61,000 nt of DNA from an uncultured Bacteroidota bacterium (GTDB lineage Bacteria > Bacteroidota > Bacteroidia > Chitinophagales > Chitinophagaceae), in assembly GCA_903837525.1 (NCBI GenBank), contig CAILUU010000025.1:1-61000 (forward strand). The letters are read 5' to 3'. Under the pieces are notes generated by a model. That model did not search any database and was not told the DNA's origin. It saw nothing but the letters and a program-made list of their open reading frames with translations. Made by a program: the position numbers and the translations under genes. Shown here piece after piece: positions 8,230 through 15,976 of this stretch (position 1 is the first letter of the stretch; every line of letters begins with the position of its first letter).

Positions 8230-8702
8230 ATGCAATAATTCTTATAGCCATTACATTAGGCACTTTTCTTTTAATGGAAGGTATTACTTGGTGCACCCAC
8301 CGTTTTGTTATGCATGGGTTTTTATGGTATTTGCATGAAGATCATCATAAACCTTCAGGCCACAAATGGGAAAAAAATGATGCCTTTTTTTTAATATTTG
8401 CTATACCAAGTTGGCTTTGTATAATGCTAGGGTTACAAAATAAATTGTATTGGGTAGCAGCAATTGGTTTTGGTATAGCCTTGTATGGCTTTGCTTATTT
8501 TATTGTACATGAGGTAATCATACATCAACGTATAAAATGGTTTAGCCGTAGTAATAATACTTATATTAAAACCATACGCTGGGCACATAAAATGCACCAT
8601 AAACATTTACAGAAGGAATATGGCGAAAGTTTCGGAATGTTGTGGGTTGCAAAAAAGTATGCAGAAAAAGTAAAAGCTGATAAAAAATTGCAAGCAAAGT
8701 AA
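8226..8702 (+). CDS. crtZ: Beta-carotene hydroxylase CrtZ
   Basis: 158-residue membrane di-iron hydroxylase of the CrtZ/fatty-acid hydroxylase family. It hydroxylates the beta-ionone ring at C3. All four histidine clusters are visible: H25-x4-H30, H37-x2-H40-H41, H95-x4-H100 and H121-x2-H124-H125. Four hydrophobic segments are expected and can be recognised. The ATG overlaps the cruF stop (ATGA at 8226), so translation is coupled. Confidence 0.93.
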   Translation: MNAIILIAITLGTFLLMEGITWCTHRFVMHGFLWYLHEDHHKPSGHKWEKNDAFFLIFAIPSWLCIMLGLQNKLYWVAAIGFGIALYGFAYFIVHEVIIHQRIKWFSRSNNTYIKTIRWAHKMHHKHLQKEYGESFGMLWVAKKYAEKVKADKKLQAK

Positions 8703-8796
8703 TTTTTGTGTTTAGCTTTTGTATAGCTATTATGTCGTGTTGGTACTCTTGTATCCATGCTACTATACATCGCTTTAAATACCTACCTTTATTTTT

Positions 8797-9489
8797 GTGA
8801 ATAGCCATTATACATATTTTTTAATACTAGCCTGCTCCATAGCTGTGCCATTAGCACTAAGCTTCGATAAAAAAGTAGCTTTCTATACCAAATGGAAATA
8901 TTTGTTTAAAGCGATGCTGCTACCTGCACTTTTCTACATTATTTGGGATAGTTATTTTACCTACAAAGGCATTTGGAGTTTTAATCCAGTTTATAATATG
9001 GGTATTTACCTCTACAATTTGCCCATAGAAGAGATACTTTTTTTTATGGTGGTACCCTACTGTTGTCTATTTATATACGCATGTGTACGATGTTATTTCC
9101 CAACCTTAAAAAACAATTCGGTAGCCGATTTAATTTTATTATCTATGGCTATTGGTTTTTTAGTAGTAGGTATTTTGTTTAAAGAACAGCAATACACTTC
9201 CTGGACATTTATTTTAAATTTTATTTTTATAACGGGCCTCTATGTTTTTCGAAAAAAATTTATGTCGTTTGATGCACTTTCTTTTTTAGTTAGTTATGCC
9301 ATTTGCTTAATTCCTTTTTTACTTGTAAATGGTTTCTTAACTGCACTGCCTGTAATAGAATATAACCATACCGAAAATTTTAACTTCCGTATTTATACAA
9401 TACCGGTTGAGGATATTTTTTATGGCATGTTACTAATTTTAGTAAATGTAGTAATTTACGAAAAGTTACAATCAACAAAAACTAAATGA
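8797..9489 (+). CDS. crtY: Lycopene cyclase, fused CrtYc-CrtYd type
   Basis: 230-residue integral membrane lycopene cyclase made of two tandem lycopene-cyclase domains. Each repeat has the conserved acidic signature: LPIEEILFFMVVPY in the first and TIPVEDIFYGMLLILVN in the second. In actinobacteria and archaea the two halves are separate or fused; the fused form is usual in Bacteroidota. It forms the beta-ring from lycopene ends. The start is GTG at 8797, 94 bp after crtZ. It ends in a 4-bp ATGA overlap with the amidase gene. Since CruF and CrtD act on the open end, one ring per molecule is the likely product. Confidence 0.88.
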   Translation: MNSHYTYFLILACSIAVPLALSFDKKVAFYTKWKYLFKAMLLPALFYIIWDSYFTYKGIWSFNPVYNMGIYLYNLPIEEILFFMVVPYCCLFIYACVRCYFPTLKNNSVADLILLSMAIGFLVVGILFKEQQYTSWTFILNFIFITGLYVFRKKFMSFDALSFLVSYAICLIPFLLVNGFLTALPVIEYNHTENFNFRIYTIPVEDIFYGMLLILVNVVIYEKLQSTKTK

Positions 9490-10292
9490 AAATTTACATA
9501 TCCATAATTTGTTTATTTCTTATTTGTGCTTGTAGTACAAATAAATATGCTACCACAAATAAGGCCCATAAAAAACAAGTAAAATCTTTTTCCAAATTAC
9601 TACAGCAATATCCCCTTAACGACTCAACAGGTTTAAATTACCCACAAAATTTTGTAGGCACTACAAATTTTACCATGCGTAAGCCTAACTATGTAATCAT
9701 ACATCATACAGCACAAGATAGTTGTGAACAAACCTTACGAACATTTACATTGCCACGTACACAAGTAAGTGCTCATTATGTAATTTGCAAAGATGGAACA
9801 GTATATCATATGCTTAACGATTATTTACGAGCTCACCATGCAGGAGCTGCAAAATGGGGTAACGCTACCGATATTAATTCCAGTAGCATTGGCATTGAAT
9901 TAGATAATAACGGTTTTCAATATTTTGATGAGCGACAAATAAATAGTTTACTCACTTTATTAGAGCGGTTAAAAAAATCGTTCTCCATTCCCACATCAAA
10001 CTTTATTGGCCATGGCGATATTGCACCCACACGTAAAAACGATCCCAACTGGCGTTTCCCTTGGAAGCAATTAAGTGATAAAGGGTTTGGCTTATGGTGG
10101 AGCGATACTGCTAAAATTAATCAGTCTAAAAACGTTGATTATTTAACAGCACTACGAATTATTGGGTACGATATAAAAGATACAAGTGCTGCTATACTTG
10201 GCTTTAAACGCCATTTTATGCAAGACACTACAAAAGGTATAACACCATCGGCAGAAAAAATACTATACAATTTGTATAAAAAATATTTGTAG
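9486..10292 (+). CDS. N-acetylmuramoyl-L-alanine amidase (Amidase_2), lipoprotein
   Basis: 268-residue protein with a lipoprotein signal (MKIYISIICLFLICACS, cysteine at the lipobox) and an Amidase_2/PGRP catalytic domain. Zinc-binding and catalytic features are NYVIIHHTAQDSC, RAHHAGAAKWGN, SIGIELDNNG and FIGHGDIAPTRKNDPN. It should cleave the bond between MurNAc and the stem peptide in peptidoglycan, anchored in the periplasm. Its ATG overlaps the lycopene cyclase stop (ATGA), so it is translated with the carotenoid operon even though its function is unrelated. AmpD-type recycling of anhydro-muropeptides is possible; the periplasmic location argues for wall turnover. Confidence 0.88.
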   Translation: MKIYISIICLFLICACSTNKYATTNKAHKKQVKSFSKLLQQYPLNDSTGLNYPQNFVGTTNFTMRKPNYVIIHHTAQDSCEQTLRTFTLPRTQVSAHYVICKDGTVYHMLNDYLRAHHAGAAKWGNATDINSSSIGIELDNNGFQYFDERQINSLLTLLERLKKSFSIPTSNFIGHGDIAPTRKNDPNWRFPWKQLSDKGFGLWWSDTAKINQSKNVDYLTALRIIGYDIKDTSAAILGFKRHFMQDTTKGITPSAEKILYNLYKKYL

Positions 10293-10305
10293 CTACACCT
10301 TTATT

Positions 10306-11655
10306 TTACTTCACTAAAAATAATTCATTCCATCTAGTAGTATATCTTGGGCTACGCAACTCTTGCCGCATTTTCCAATTTCTTGCTGTACCACTAGTTG
10401 CAAATTTTACGATATCATCTCGTTGACTAAAATTTATATTATCAATCATATCCATCAATTTTCGGTTGCAATTTTTTGTGTGTGGTAAAAATAAATTAGC
10501 TTGTATAGTAGCATCTGGTACAATACCACTCAGTATTACGCCAGCCTTTTTATAAATGCGTCCTTGCTCATACAATTTATCTACTAATAGTGCTGCAGGT
10601 TTTATTAATTCGTTGGTAGCACTAGTTGCAATGGGTAATGTGGTATAGCTGCTTACTGTAGGGCCATGTTTAAAATAGGTAGCATTATTTTGCTCTTTTG
10701 GTACAATAAATACACTTATAATACTAGCAGCACTTTTTTGTCGGCGTAGCTTTTCTGCAGCTCTTGATACGTACGTAGCAACAGCCTCTTTAATTTCGCC
10801 AAGGGTTTTTACGGAGCTGCCAAACATTCTAGTAGTGGCAATCATTTTTTTTACTACTAGTTCTTCTTTCATTTGGTTAGATGGTTCACCTTTTAATTCT
10901 TTTAATAAACGCAAGCCAACTACACCGCCTAAGTTTTTATGAGCCCACTCTGCCGTTTTTTTTGTTAAGTCGTAAGCGGTAAATACTGCATTCATTTCTA
11001 TTAATTTTTGTGCATACTGACTGCCTATGCCCCACACCTCGCCAATAGGAGTGTCTTGTAATGCTTTGGCAATTTTTTCTTTAGTATCTAACACAACGCA
11101 ACACTGTGTAGCTACTTTATTTTTTTTAGCCAAATGATTAGCTACTTTGCTCAGCACTTTTGTAGTCGCTACACCAACAGATACTTTTATGCCTGTCCAC
11201 ATCTCCACCGTTTCTCTAATCGTTAAGGCTACTTGTTGCAAATCTTTTTCGGCAAACTCATCTAAGTTTAAAAACGCTTCATCAACAGAATATACTTCTA
11301 CGTTTTCTTTACCCAAAAGTATTCGTAAGGTTTCCATTACTCTCCAACTTAAGTCGCCATACAAATTATAGTTAGATGAAAAGGTAGCTACACCATATTT
11401 TTCAATTAGTGGCTTTGCCTTAAAGTAGGGCCCCGCCATTTCTACCCCTAATTTTTTTGCTTCATCCGTTCTAGATATAATGCAACCATCGTTGTTGCTC
11501 AATACAACAACAGGTTTATTATCTAGCTCTGGCCTAAATAATCTTTCGCAACTGCAATAAAAACTGTTACAGTCTACAATGGCTTTAAACCCCCTTCGCC
11601 CCGTAAAGGGGTAATTTTGAGCCTGAGTATTTTCAAAATTTTTTTTAGTATTCAT
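10306..11655 (-). CDS. umuC: Y-family translesion DNA polymerase subunit UmuC
   Basis: Catalytic subunit of a DNA polymerase V-like enzyme that copies past lesions. Y-family motifs are AIVDCNSFYCSCERLFRPEL near the N-terminus and VYSVDEAFLNLD with the metal-binding acid pair. The C-terminus (RNWKMRQELRSPRYTTRWNE) is a DUF4113-type UmuC tail. The family usually begins just before the AIVDCN segment; here no start codon exists at that place. The nearest in-frame ATG is 11655, 24 residues or so upstream, and the intervening codons come from a G/C-rich repeat unit (11590-11612). A further in-frame ATG is at 11694. It follows umuD in the same direction. Confidence 0.9.
   Translation of the reverse strand: MNTKKNFENTQAQNYPFTGRRGFKAIVDCNSFYCSCERLFRPELDNKPVVVLSNNDGCIISRTDEAKKLGVEMAGPYFKAKPLIEKYGVATFSSNYNLYGDLSWRVMETLRILLGKENVEVYSVDEAFLNLDEFAEKDLQQVALTIRETVEMWTGIKVSVGVATTKVLSKVANHLAKKNKVATQCCVVLDTKEKIAKALQDTPIGEVWGIGSQYAQKLIEMNAVFTAYDLTKKTAEWAHKNLGGVVGLRLLKELKGEPSNQMKEELVVKKMIATTRMFGSSVKTLGEIKEAVATYVSRAAEKLRRQKSAASIISVFIVPKEQNNATYFKHGPTVSSYTTLPIATSATNELIKPAALLVDKLYEQGRIYKKAGVILSGIVPDATIQANLFLPHTKNCNRKLMDMIDNINFSQRDDIVKFATSGTARNWKMRQELRSPRYTTRWNELFLVK
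11590..11612. repeat. G/C-rich palindromic repeat unit inside the umuC 5' end
   Basis: CCCCCTTCGCCCCGTAAAGG followed by GGTAA. Read on the minus strand this is the family pattern CCCCTTTA.GGGG..GGGGG, also seen at 11714-11735 and, more loosely, 28638-28658. It encodes residues NYPFTGRRG of the extended UmuC N-terminus. Confidence 0.6.
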
Positions 11656-11703
11656 AGCTTGCAAAAAAATAATTATGAAACAAGAAGGTATCACTACTTC
11701 TAA

Positions 11704-11744
11704 AAGAACTAAATTCCCCTTTAGGTGGCTAGGGGGTAGTTCTT
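11704..11744. repeat. Hairpin repeat unit at the umuD-umuC junction
   Basis: Perfect 8-bp arms AAGAACTA (11704-11711) and TAGTTCTT (11737-11744) enclose CCCC...GGGG, forming a long stem. The unit supplies the last codons and the TAG stop of umuD and matches the G/C-rich repeat in the umuC 5' end. There is no T-run on the minus strand, so it is not a good terminator of umuD transcription; it could reduce umuC expression. Confidence 0.6.
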
Positions 11745-12163
11745 ATTACACAAACCACCACTCCCCAAATAATACAATCGCTAAACTCACTTACTTCAAT
11801 AGGCGACAGCTTAGGCGTTTCTGGCACTAGTCTAAGTTTATTAATTGTTTTTTGGTAGCGGCGTATTAGCATTTCGCCATCAATAACAGCAATTACAATT
11901 TTGTTGTTTGCAGGCTTTACACTTCTATCTACAATAACAATATCGCCATTATAAATGCCAGCATTAATCATACTGCTGCCACTAACCCTCATAAAAAAAC
12001 TAGCAGGTTTATTTTTAATTAATTGCTCGTTTAAATCAATACCACGTTCGGCATAATCATCTGTAGCGGCACCAAAGCCACTAGCATTGGCGGTAGCTAC
12101 ATTATGTTGTGTAAAATCCTTGCTACCGGTGTAGCTGCTGCCTAAAAATTTTTCTACTTCCAT
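11729..12163 (-). CDS. umuD: UmuD-like S24 peptidase (LexA/UmuD family) with altered catalytic Lys
   Basis: 144-residue S24-family protein, the expected partner of UmuC. Alignment by eye with E. coli UmuD is clear: DDYAERGIDLNEQLIKNKPA and FFMRVSGSSMINAGIYNGD. The nucleophile is S64 in SGSSM, and the self-cleavage site corresponds to S28-G29. The second catalytic residue, Lys in the DGEFTVKKL segment of E. coli, aligns with R101 in DGEMLIRRY here. An Arg at this place should abolish RecA-stimulated self-cleavage, so the gene may encode an uncleavable form, unless another Lys serves. The C-terminus (CVIRTTP) runs into a repeat unit that provides the stop codon. umuC lies 73 bp downstream. Confidence 0.87.
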   Translation of the reverse strand: MEVEKFLGSSYTGSKDFTQHNVATANASGFGAATDDYAERGIDLNEQLIKNKPASFFMRVSGSSMINAGIYNGDIVIVDRSVKPANNKIVIAVIDGEMLIRRYQKTINKLRLVPETPKLSPIEVSEFSDCIIWGVVVCVIRTTP

Positions 12164-12221
12164 ATATATAAGTTTAACTTTTCTTTCTATTTTTTAAAAG
12201 GGGGAGGTAATACTCTTGTAA

Positions 12222-12274
12222 AGCTAAATAATTTAGTATATATTTACTAATATATTTAGCTAAATAATTTAGTA
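12222..12274. promoter_or_regulatory. Direct repeat of a 17-bp palindrome-containing element upstream of umuD
   Basis: AGCTAAATAATTTAGTA occurs at 12222-12238 and 12258-12274, start to start 36 bp. Each copy contains the palindrome CTAAATAATTTAG. The AT-rich spacer TATATTTACTAATATATTT is itself partly symmetric. The position, 59 bp or more upstream of the umuD start on the divergent side, suits an operator for a dimeric repressor controlling umuDC. The protein that binds it is unknown. Confidence 0.55.
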
Positions 12275-12452
12275 ATTCCTGCAAGAATCGTGAAAAGACG
12301 AACCTAATGCGCTATAATAAAAGAGACCCAATGGTATGCAGATGAAAGGATTGATTAAATATTCATTTCTGCCCCAAAAAAAAGTTAACAGAACAAGTTC
12401 GCAACGATGATGCTATGAAAATATAAACTGGTATTAAAATAATTACACAACA

Positions 12453-12482
12453 AGCCCTCAACATTTTGAAGGCTGTTTATTT
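12453..12482 (+). terminator. Hairpin with T-rich tail before the kinase-RapZ gene
   Basis: AGCC-C-TCAA (12453-12461) pairs with TTGA-A-GGCT (12466-12474 region), followed by GTTTATTTT. It resembles a rho-independent terminator on the plus strand, though no intact plus-strand gene precedes it within 2 kb, so it may terminate a relic transcript or act as a leader hairpin. Confidence 0.4.
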
Positions 12483-12512
12483 TAAACTATTTTTACTCCA
12501 TTAAAATTCTGC

Positions 12513-13964
12513 ATGACAACTATCGATAAAATAAAAGAATTATTTGCATCGTTCTCAAAAGATGAAATTACAGGCATTGATAAATTGCCACAAGCAGGTA
12601 GCGAAAGGCATTATTATAGAATATATACTGCAACTAAAAACTTTGTAGCAACCTATGGCACTAACATTAAAGAAAACGAAAGCTTTATTTATTTTACCGA
12701 ACACTTTAAAAAGAAAAATTTAGCTACGCCACAATTATTTTGCGTAAACGCCGAAAAAGATAGTTATATACAAGAAGATTTTGGTGATGCGTCTTTATTA
12801 AATAAGTTAGAAGAATTAGGTTATGTACCAGAAGTATACAATTTGTATAAAACTAGCTTGCATCAATTAGCCTTACTACAAATAAAAGGTGATGAAGGAT
12901 TAAACTATGAAAAATGTTTAACCAATACATCATTCGGTAAACAAGCAATAATGGCAGATTTGCTTTATTTTAAATATTATTTTTTAGATGCGTTACGTCG
13001 CCCTTACGATAAACAAAAATTGATTGATGATTTTGAAGCTTTAAGTAATTATTTATCTCATACCGAGTATAAGTTTTTTATGTTTAGAGATTTTCAGAGT
13101 AGAAATATAATGGTTAAAGGCAATGGGGATGTTGGTTTTATAGATTATCAAGGTGGAATGAAAGGTGCTCCACAATATGATGTAGCCAGTTTGTTGTGGC
13201 AAGCAAAAGCAAACTTACCAGAAGATTGGAAAAATTATTTATTGGAAGATTATATAAATTCTTTTGAAAGTATTGTTGAAGAAACGGTAGATAGAGACGT
13301 TTTTAAAAGTCAGTACAATGGGTATGTTTTAATTAGATTATTGCAAGTACTAGGAGCGTATGGTTTTAGAGGCTTGTTTGAACGAAAAGCACATTTTTTA
13401 ACAAGTATTCCGTTAGCATTACAAAATTTAAAATGGTTTGTAAGTAACCAAAGTATTGGTATTGCTGTGCCAGAGTTTAAAAAAGTATTGGAACTTTGTA
13501 TTAGCAATGAAGTAATTCAAGAGTTTACACCAGTACAAGCTACAAGCGAAACCCCTTTGGTTGTTGATGTTTGCAGCTTTTCGTTTATACAACAAGGTTA
13601 CCCAAAAGATGAAACAAAAAATGGAGGAGGTTTTGTTTTTGATATGAGGGGGATTTTAAATCCTGGCCGTTTTGATGAGTATAAACATTTAAGTGGGTTA
13701 GATAAACCCGTTAAAGATTTTTTAGAACAACAAACTAAAATGCCCGATTTTTTAAATGGTGTATATAGTATTATTGATGTTTCTGTTGAGGATTATATTA
13801 AACGGGGTTTCGAAAATTTGTGTATTAATTTTGGATGTACTGGTGGTCAACACCGAAGTGTATTTGCAGCCGAGGCTGTGGCTAGGCATTTAAAAAATAA
13901 GTTTAAGGTTAACATAAATTTAAATCATACGAATAAAGAAAATTGGAAACGCTTGGGTTCATAG
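12513..13964 (+). CDS. AmgK-like sugar kinase fused to RapZ C-terminal domain
   Basis: 483-residue two-domain protein. Residues 1-340 form an aminoglycoside-phosphotransferase-like kinase: AGSERHYYRI is the nucleotide loop, FRDFQSRN (191-198) holds catalytic D193 and N198, and FIDYQGG holds the metal-binding D211. Such kinases next to MurU-like genes are AmgK, which phosphorylates MurNAc/GlcNAc at C1. From about 352 the sequence matches the C-terminal domain of RapZ: FVFDMRGILNPGRFDEYKHL, SGLDKPVKDFL and FGCTGGQHRSVFAAE (GCTGG from 441). In E. coli that domain senses glucosamine-6-phosphate and binds small RNA. The RapZ ATPase domain is missing. A murU-like gene follows 206 bp downstream. I infer a recycling kinase whose activity may respond to an amino-sugar signal. 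Confidence 0.85.
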   Translation: MTTIDKIKELFASFSKDEITGIDKLPQAGSERHYYRIYTATKNFVATYGTNIKENESFIYFTEHFKKKNLATPQLFCVNAEKDSYIQEDFGDASLLNKLEELGYVPEVYNLYKTSLHQLALLQIKGDEGLNYEKCLTNTSFGKQAIMADLLYFKYYFLDALRRPYDKQKLIDDFEALSNYLSHTEYKFFMFRDFQSRNIMVKGNGDVGFIDYQGGMKGAPQYDVASLLWQAKANLPEDWKNYLLEDYINSFESIVEETVDRDVFKSQYNGYVLIRLLQVLGAYGFRGLFERKAHFLTSIPLALQNLKWFVSNQSIGIAVPEFKKVLELCISNEVIQEFTPVQATSETPLVVDVCSFSFIQQGYPKDETKNGGGFVFDMRGILNPGRFDEYKHLSGLDKPVKDFLEQQTKMPDFLNGVYSIIDVSVEDYIKRGFENLCINFGCTGGQHRSVFAAEAVARHLKNKFKVNINLNHTNKENWKRLGS

Positions 13965-14000
13965 TTGATGGTTCATTGTTCATGGTATTAAAGTTAGAAT

Positions 14001-14147
14001 ATGGCATTTAGGTTGAGTATGAGTGTAGCGTGTTTGTTTATTTCTCATACTCGTAAATATATTAATGAAGATGATTTTAAAAAATATTATGATGAGTATG
14101 ATATTTTATGCAAAATGATTACAAAACTTAGAGACTCTATCCAATAA
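14001..14147 (+). pseudogene. Remnant of a four-helix-bundle protein (23S rRNA-intervening-sequence type)
   Basis: A 48-codon frame ends HTRKYINEDDFKKYYDEYDI and then a lysine-rich last helix. This resembles the C-terminal third of the four-helix-bundle family first seen in 23S rRNA intervening sequences, normally about 120 residues. The same end is found on the minus strand near 54508. The flanks (13963-13985 and 14146-14175) carry related GTTGATGGTTCATTG-like sequences in opposite orientation. It is probably a truncated relic between the kinase and murU genes; a functional micro-protein cannot be excluded. Confidence 0.45.
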
Positions 14148-14170
14148 CTATTAACAATCAACCATCAACA

Positions 14171-14896
14171 ATGAACATTTCTAAAGCAATAATTTTTTCC
14201 GCTGGCCTAGGCACTCGTTTTAAACCCTGGACAGATCGCCATCCTAAAGCACTTGCCCTAGTTAATGGCAAATCTTTATTGCAACGAAATATTGAATACT
14301 TGCAGCAATATGGGGTTACAGATGTGGTTGTAAACATTCATCATTTTTCACAACAAATAATTGATGCTATTGCTGCAAATAAAGGCTGGGGAAGTAATGT
14401 AGTGGTAAGCGATGAAAGTGATGTGGTGCTAGAAACTGGGGGAGGTTTAATGAAGGTTAGGCATTTTTTAAATGGCAATAAACCATTTATTTCTTTAAAT
14501 GTAGATATACTCACCAATTTAGATTTGAATAAATTAATTACTTTTCATCAACAACATAAACCGTTAGTTACGTTTGGAGTAACCACTCGTAAATCAAGTA
14601 GAGTATTATTGTTTGATGAGGACAATAGATTGTGTGGTTGGAAAAATTTACAAACTGGCGAAACAAAAATATCTATTGATAAGCCAAACCTTAGCGAAAA
14701 AGCATACAGCTGTGTGGTAATTTATGAGCCACAAATTTTTTCGTTAATAAAACAAACAGGTAAATTTTCTATTATGGATAGCTATTTAGATTTAGCTGCA
14801 GATCATACAATTTTAGGTTACGACCATAGCGGCGATAATTTAGTAGATGTTGGTAAACCAGAAAGTGTAGCAATTGCAGAAAAATTATTTCTTTAA
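14171..14896 (+). CDS. murU: MurU-like nucleotidyltransferase (MurNAc-1-phosphate uridylyltransferase)
   Basis: 241-residue sugar-phosphate nucleotidyltransferase. The nucleotide-binding signature FSAGLGTRFKPWTDRHPKAL is at the N-terminus, and VLETGGGLMKVRHF, FISLNVDILTNLD and LVDVGKPESV follow as in MurU/ManC-type enzymes. Next to the AmgK-like kinase, the best assignment is MurU, which makes UDP-MurNAc from MurNAc-1-phosphate and so bypasses the fosfomycin-sensitive MurA/MurB route. A mannose-1-phosphate guanylyltransferase is the main alternative; the length (short, no left-handed helix domain) and the neighbour favour MurU. Confidence 0.8.
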   Translation: MNISKAIIFSAGLGTRFKPWTDRHPKALALVNGKSLLQRNIEYLQQYGVTDVVVNIHHFSQQIIDAIAANKGWGSNVVVSDESDVVLETGGGLMKVRHFLNGNKPFISLNVDILTNLDLNKLITFHQQHKPLVTFGVTTRKSSRVLLFDEDNRLCGWKNLQTGETKISIDKPNLSEKAYSCVVIYEPQIFSLIKQTGKFSIMDSYLDLAADHTILGYDHSGDNLVDVGKPESVAIAEKLFL

Positions 14897-14902
14897 AATA
14901 AA

Positions 14903-15877
14903 TTACTCCTCTCTGCCAATCATTTTACTACCACTATTCCATTTACTATTTAGCTCTTCAAATTCTTTAACATCATCTGCAGTAAACTTTTTGGCAACTA
15001 AACTTTTTAAATTGGGCTGACCAGCATTTACCCAAGCAGTGTACCAAAAACTGGCAATACTTTGTATACTCTGCCGCATACGGCGTTCAATCATCCCATC
15101 TAATTTTTTATTAAATGCCTTAGTAAAGGCCGTAGAATATTGTTTTATAACTACGCCGTTTCTTTCTTCAAAACTATATTTTTTATCGGCAGCAAATTGT
15201 TGCGTTAATTGTTTTTCAAAAAGTAATACACTATCCGAGGCTTTAGCACTTTCCAATACCCTTGCCCATATAAAATTGCCGGGGTCTTTAATGTATTGGG
15301 CTTTGCCAATAAAAAAATCCCATTCTTTTTCAGCTAACAACTCAGGGGCTCTACTCTCCCAAAAACCATGTATACCTTTTTGATTGGTAAATTGTCCGTT
15401 ATGATTGCTATTGGCGTGTAGCGGTACATGTGCGTCGGCAATATAGTGCCCAATTTCGGCACTGTTTTTCATAATGCTACTAAAGTTTTTGTCTTTAAAC
15501 GCATTAGTTAAGCGGTACAACATAAATTGTACATGCCAAGGTACAATGCCGTATTGCATTAAACTATCTTGCCCAAACTTAACCACTGCACTATCCCATT
15601 TTCGAGGTAAGTTTATATAGGGGTAAGTACCATAATGGTCAATATCTATATAATGTCTTGGTCCTTCATCTTTAACAGCATAACGACGTTTATCTGGGTC
15701 AATCGAATGCTCAGTAATAAAATCTGCATTGGGTTTATACAACACCATCATTTCTGGCGGTAATAAAAAAACTGCATAATTATTTATTTTTTTATGAGCA
15801 TAAAATCCCCAACAGTAGGTTGGCAGGTAAGCAATAATTAATAAGGCTATGAGTAAGTAATATTTTAAAAATTTCAT
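14903..15877 (-). CDS. S1/P1-nuclease-like or zinc-dependent phospholipase C-like secreted protein
   Basis: About 324 residues with an N-terminal hydrophobic export signal (MKFLKYYLLIALLIIAYLPT) followed by CWGFYAHKKIN. The Trp after the predicted cleavage site and the His in AHKKIN are in the place where S1/P1 nucleases and zinc phospholipase C use the N-terminal Trp and a His to bind zinc. A second metal cluster is EIGHYIADAHVPLHANSNHN. Usual members cleave nucleic acid or phospholipid outside the cytoplasm; the substrate is not certain here. In-frame ATGs are also present at 15880 and 15895; 15877 gives the cleanest signal peptide. It converges with murU. Confidence 0.75.
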   Translation of the reverse strand: MKFLKYYLLIALLIIAYLPTYCWGFYAHKKINNYAVFLLPPEMMVLYKPNADFITEHSIDPDKRRYAVKDEGPRHYIDIDHYGTYPYINLPRKWDSAVVKFGQDSLMQYGIVPWHVQFMLYRLTNAFKDKNFSSIMKNSAEIGHYIADAHVPLHANSNHNGQFTNQKGIHGFWESRAPELLAEKEWDFFIGKAQYIKDPGNFIWARVLESAKASDSVLLFEKQLTQQFAADKKYSFEERNGVVIKQYSTAFTKAFNKKLDGMIERRMRQSIQSIASFWYTAWVNAGQPNLKSLVAKKFTADDVKEFEELNSKWNSGSKMIGREE

Positions 15878-15976
15878 CATAAAATAAATGTGCAAGATTA
15901 TAAATAACCAAATTAAAAGTACAACATTAAAATATACATAAAGAGTGCTTTAAAGCCTTACTTGTTATATCAATAA

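Larger units (their letters stand above)
12164..12512. other. Intergenic region between divergent umuD and the kinase-RapZ gene
   Basis: About 350 bp without a convincing gene. It holds the palindromic operator-like repeats at 12222-12274 and a hairpin at 12453-12474 before the kinase gene. Between them, around 12348-12420, a short frame with one stop (QWYADERID-stop-IFISAPKKKLTEQ) may be a gene relic but I do not recognise it. Confidence 0.5.
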
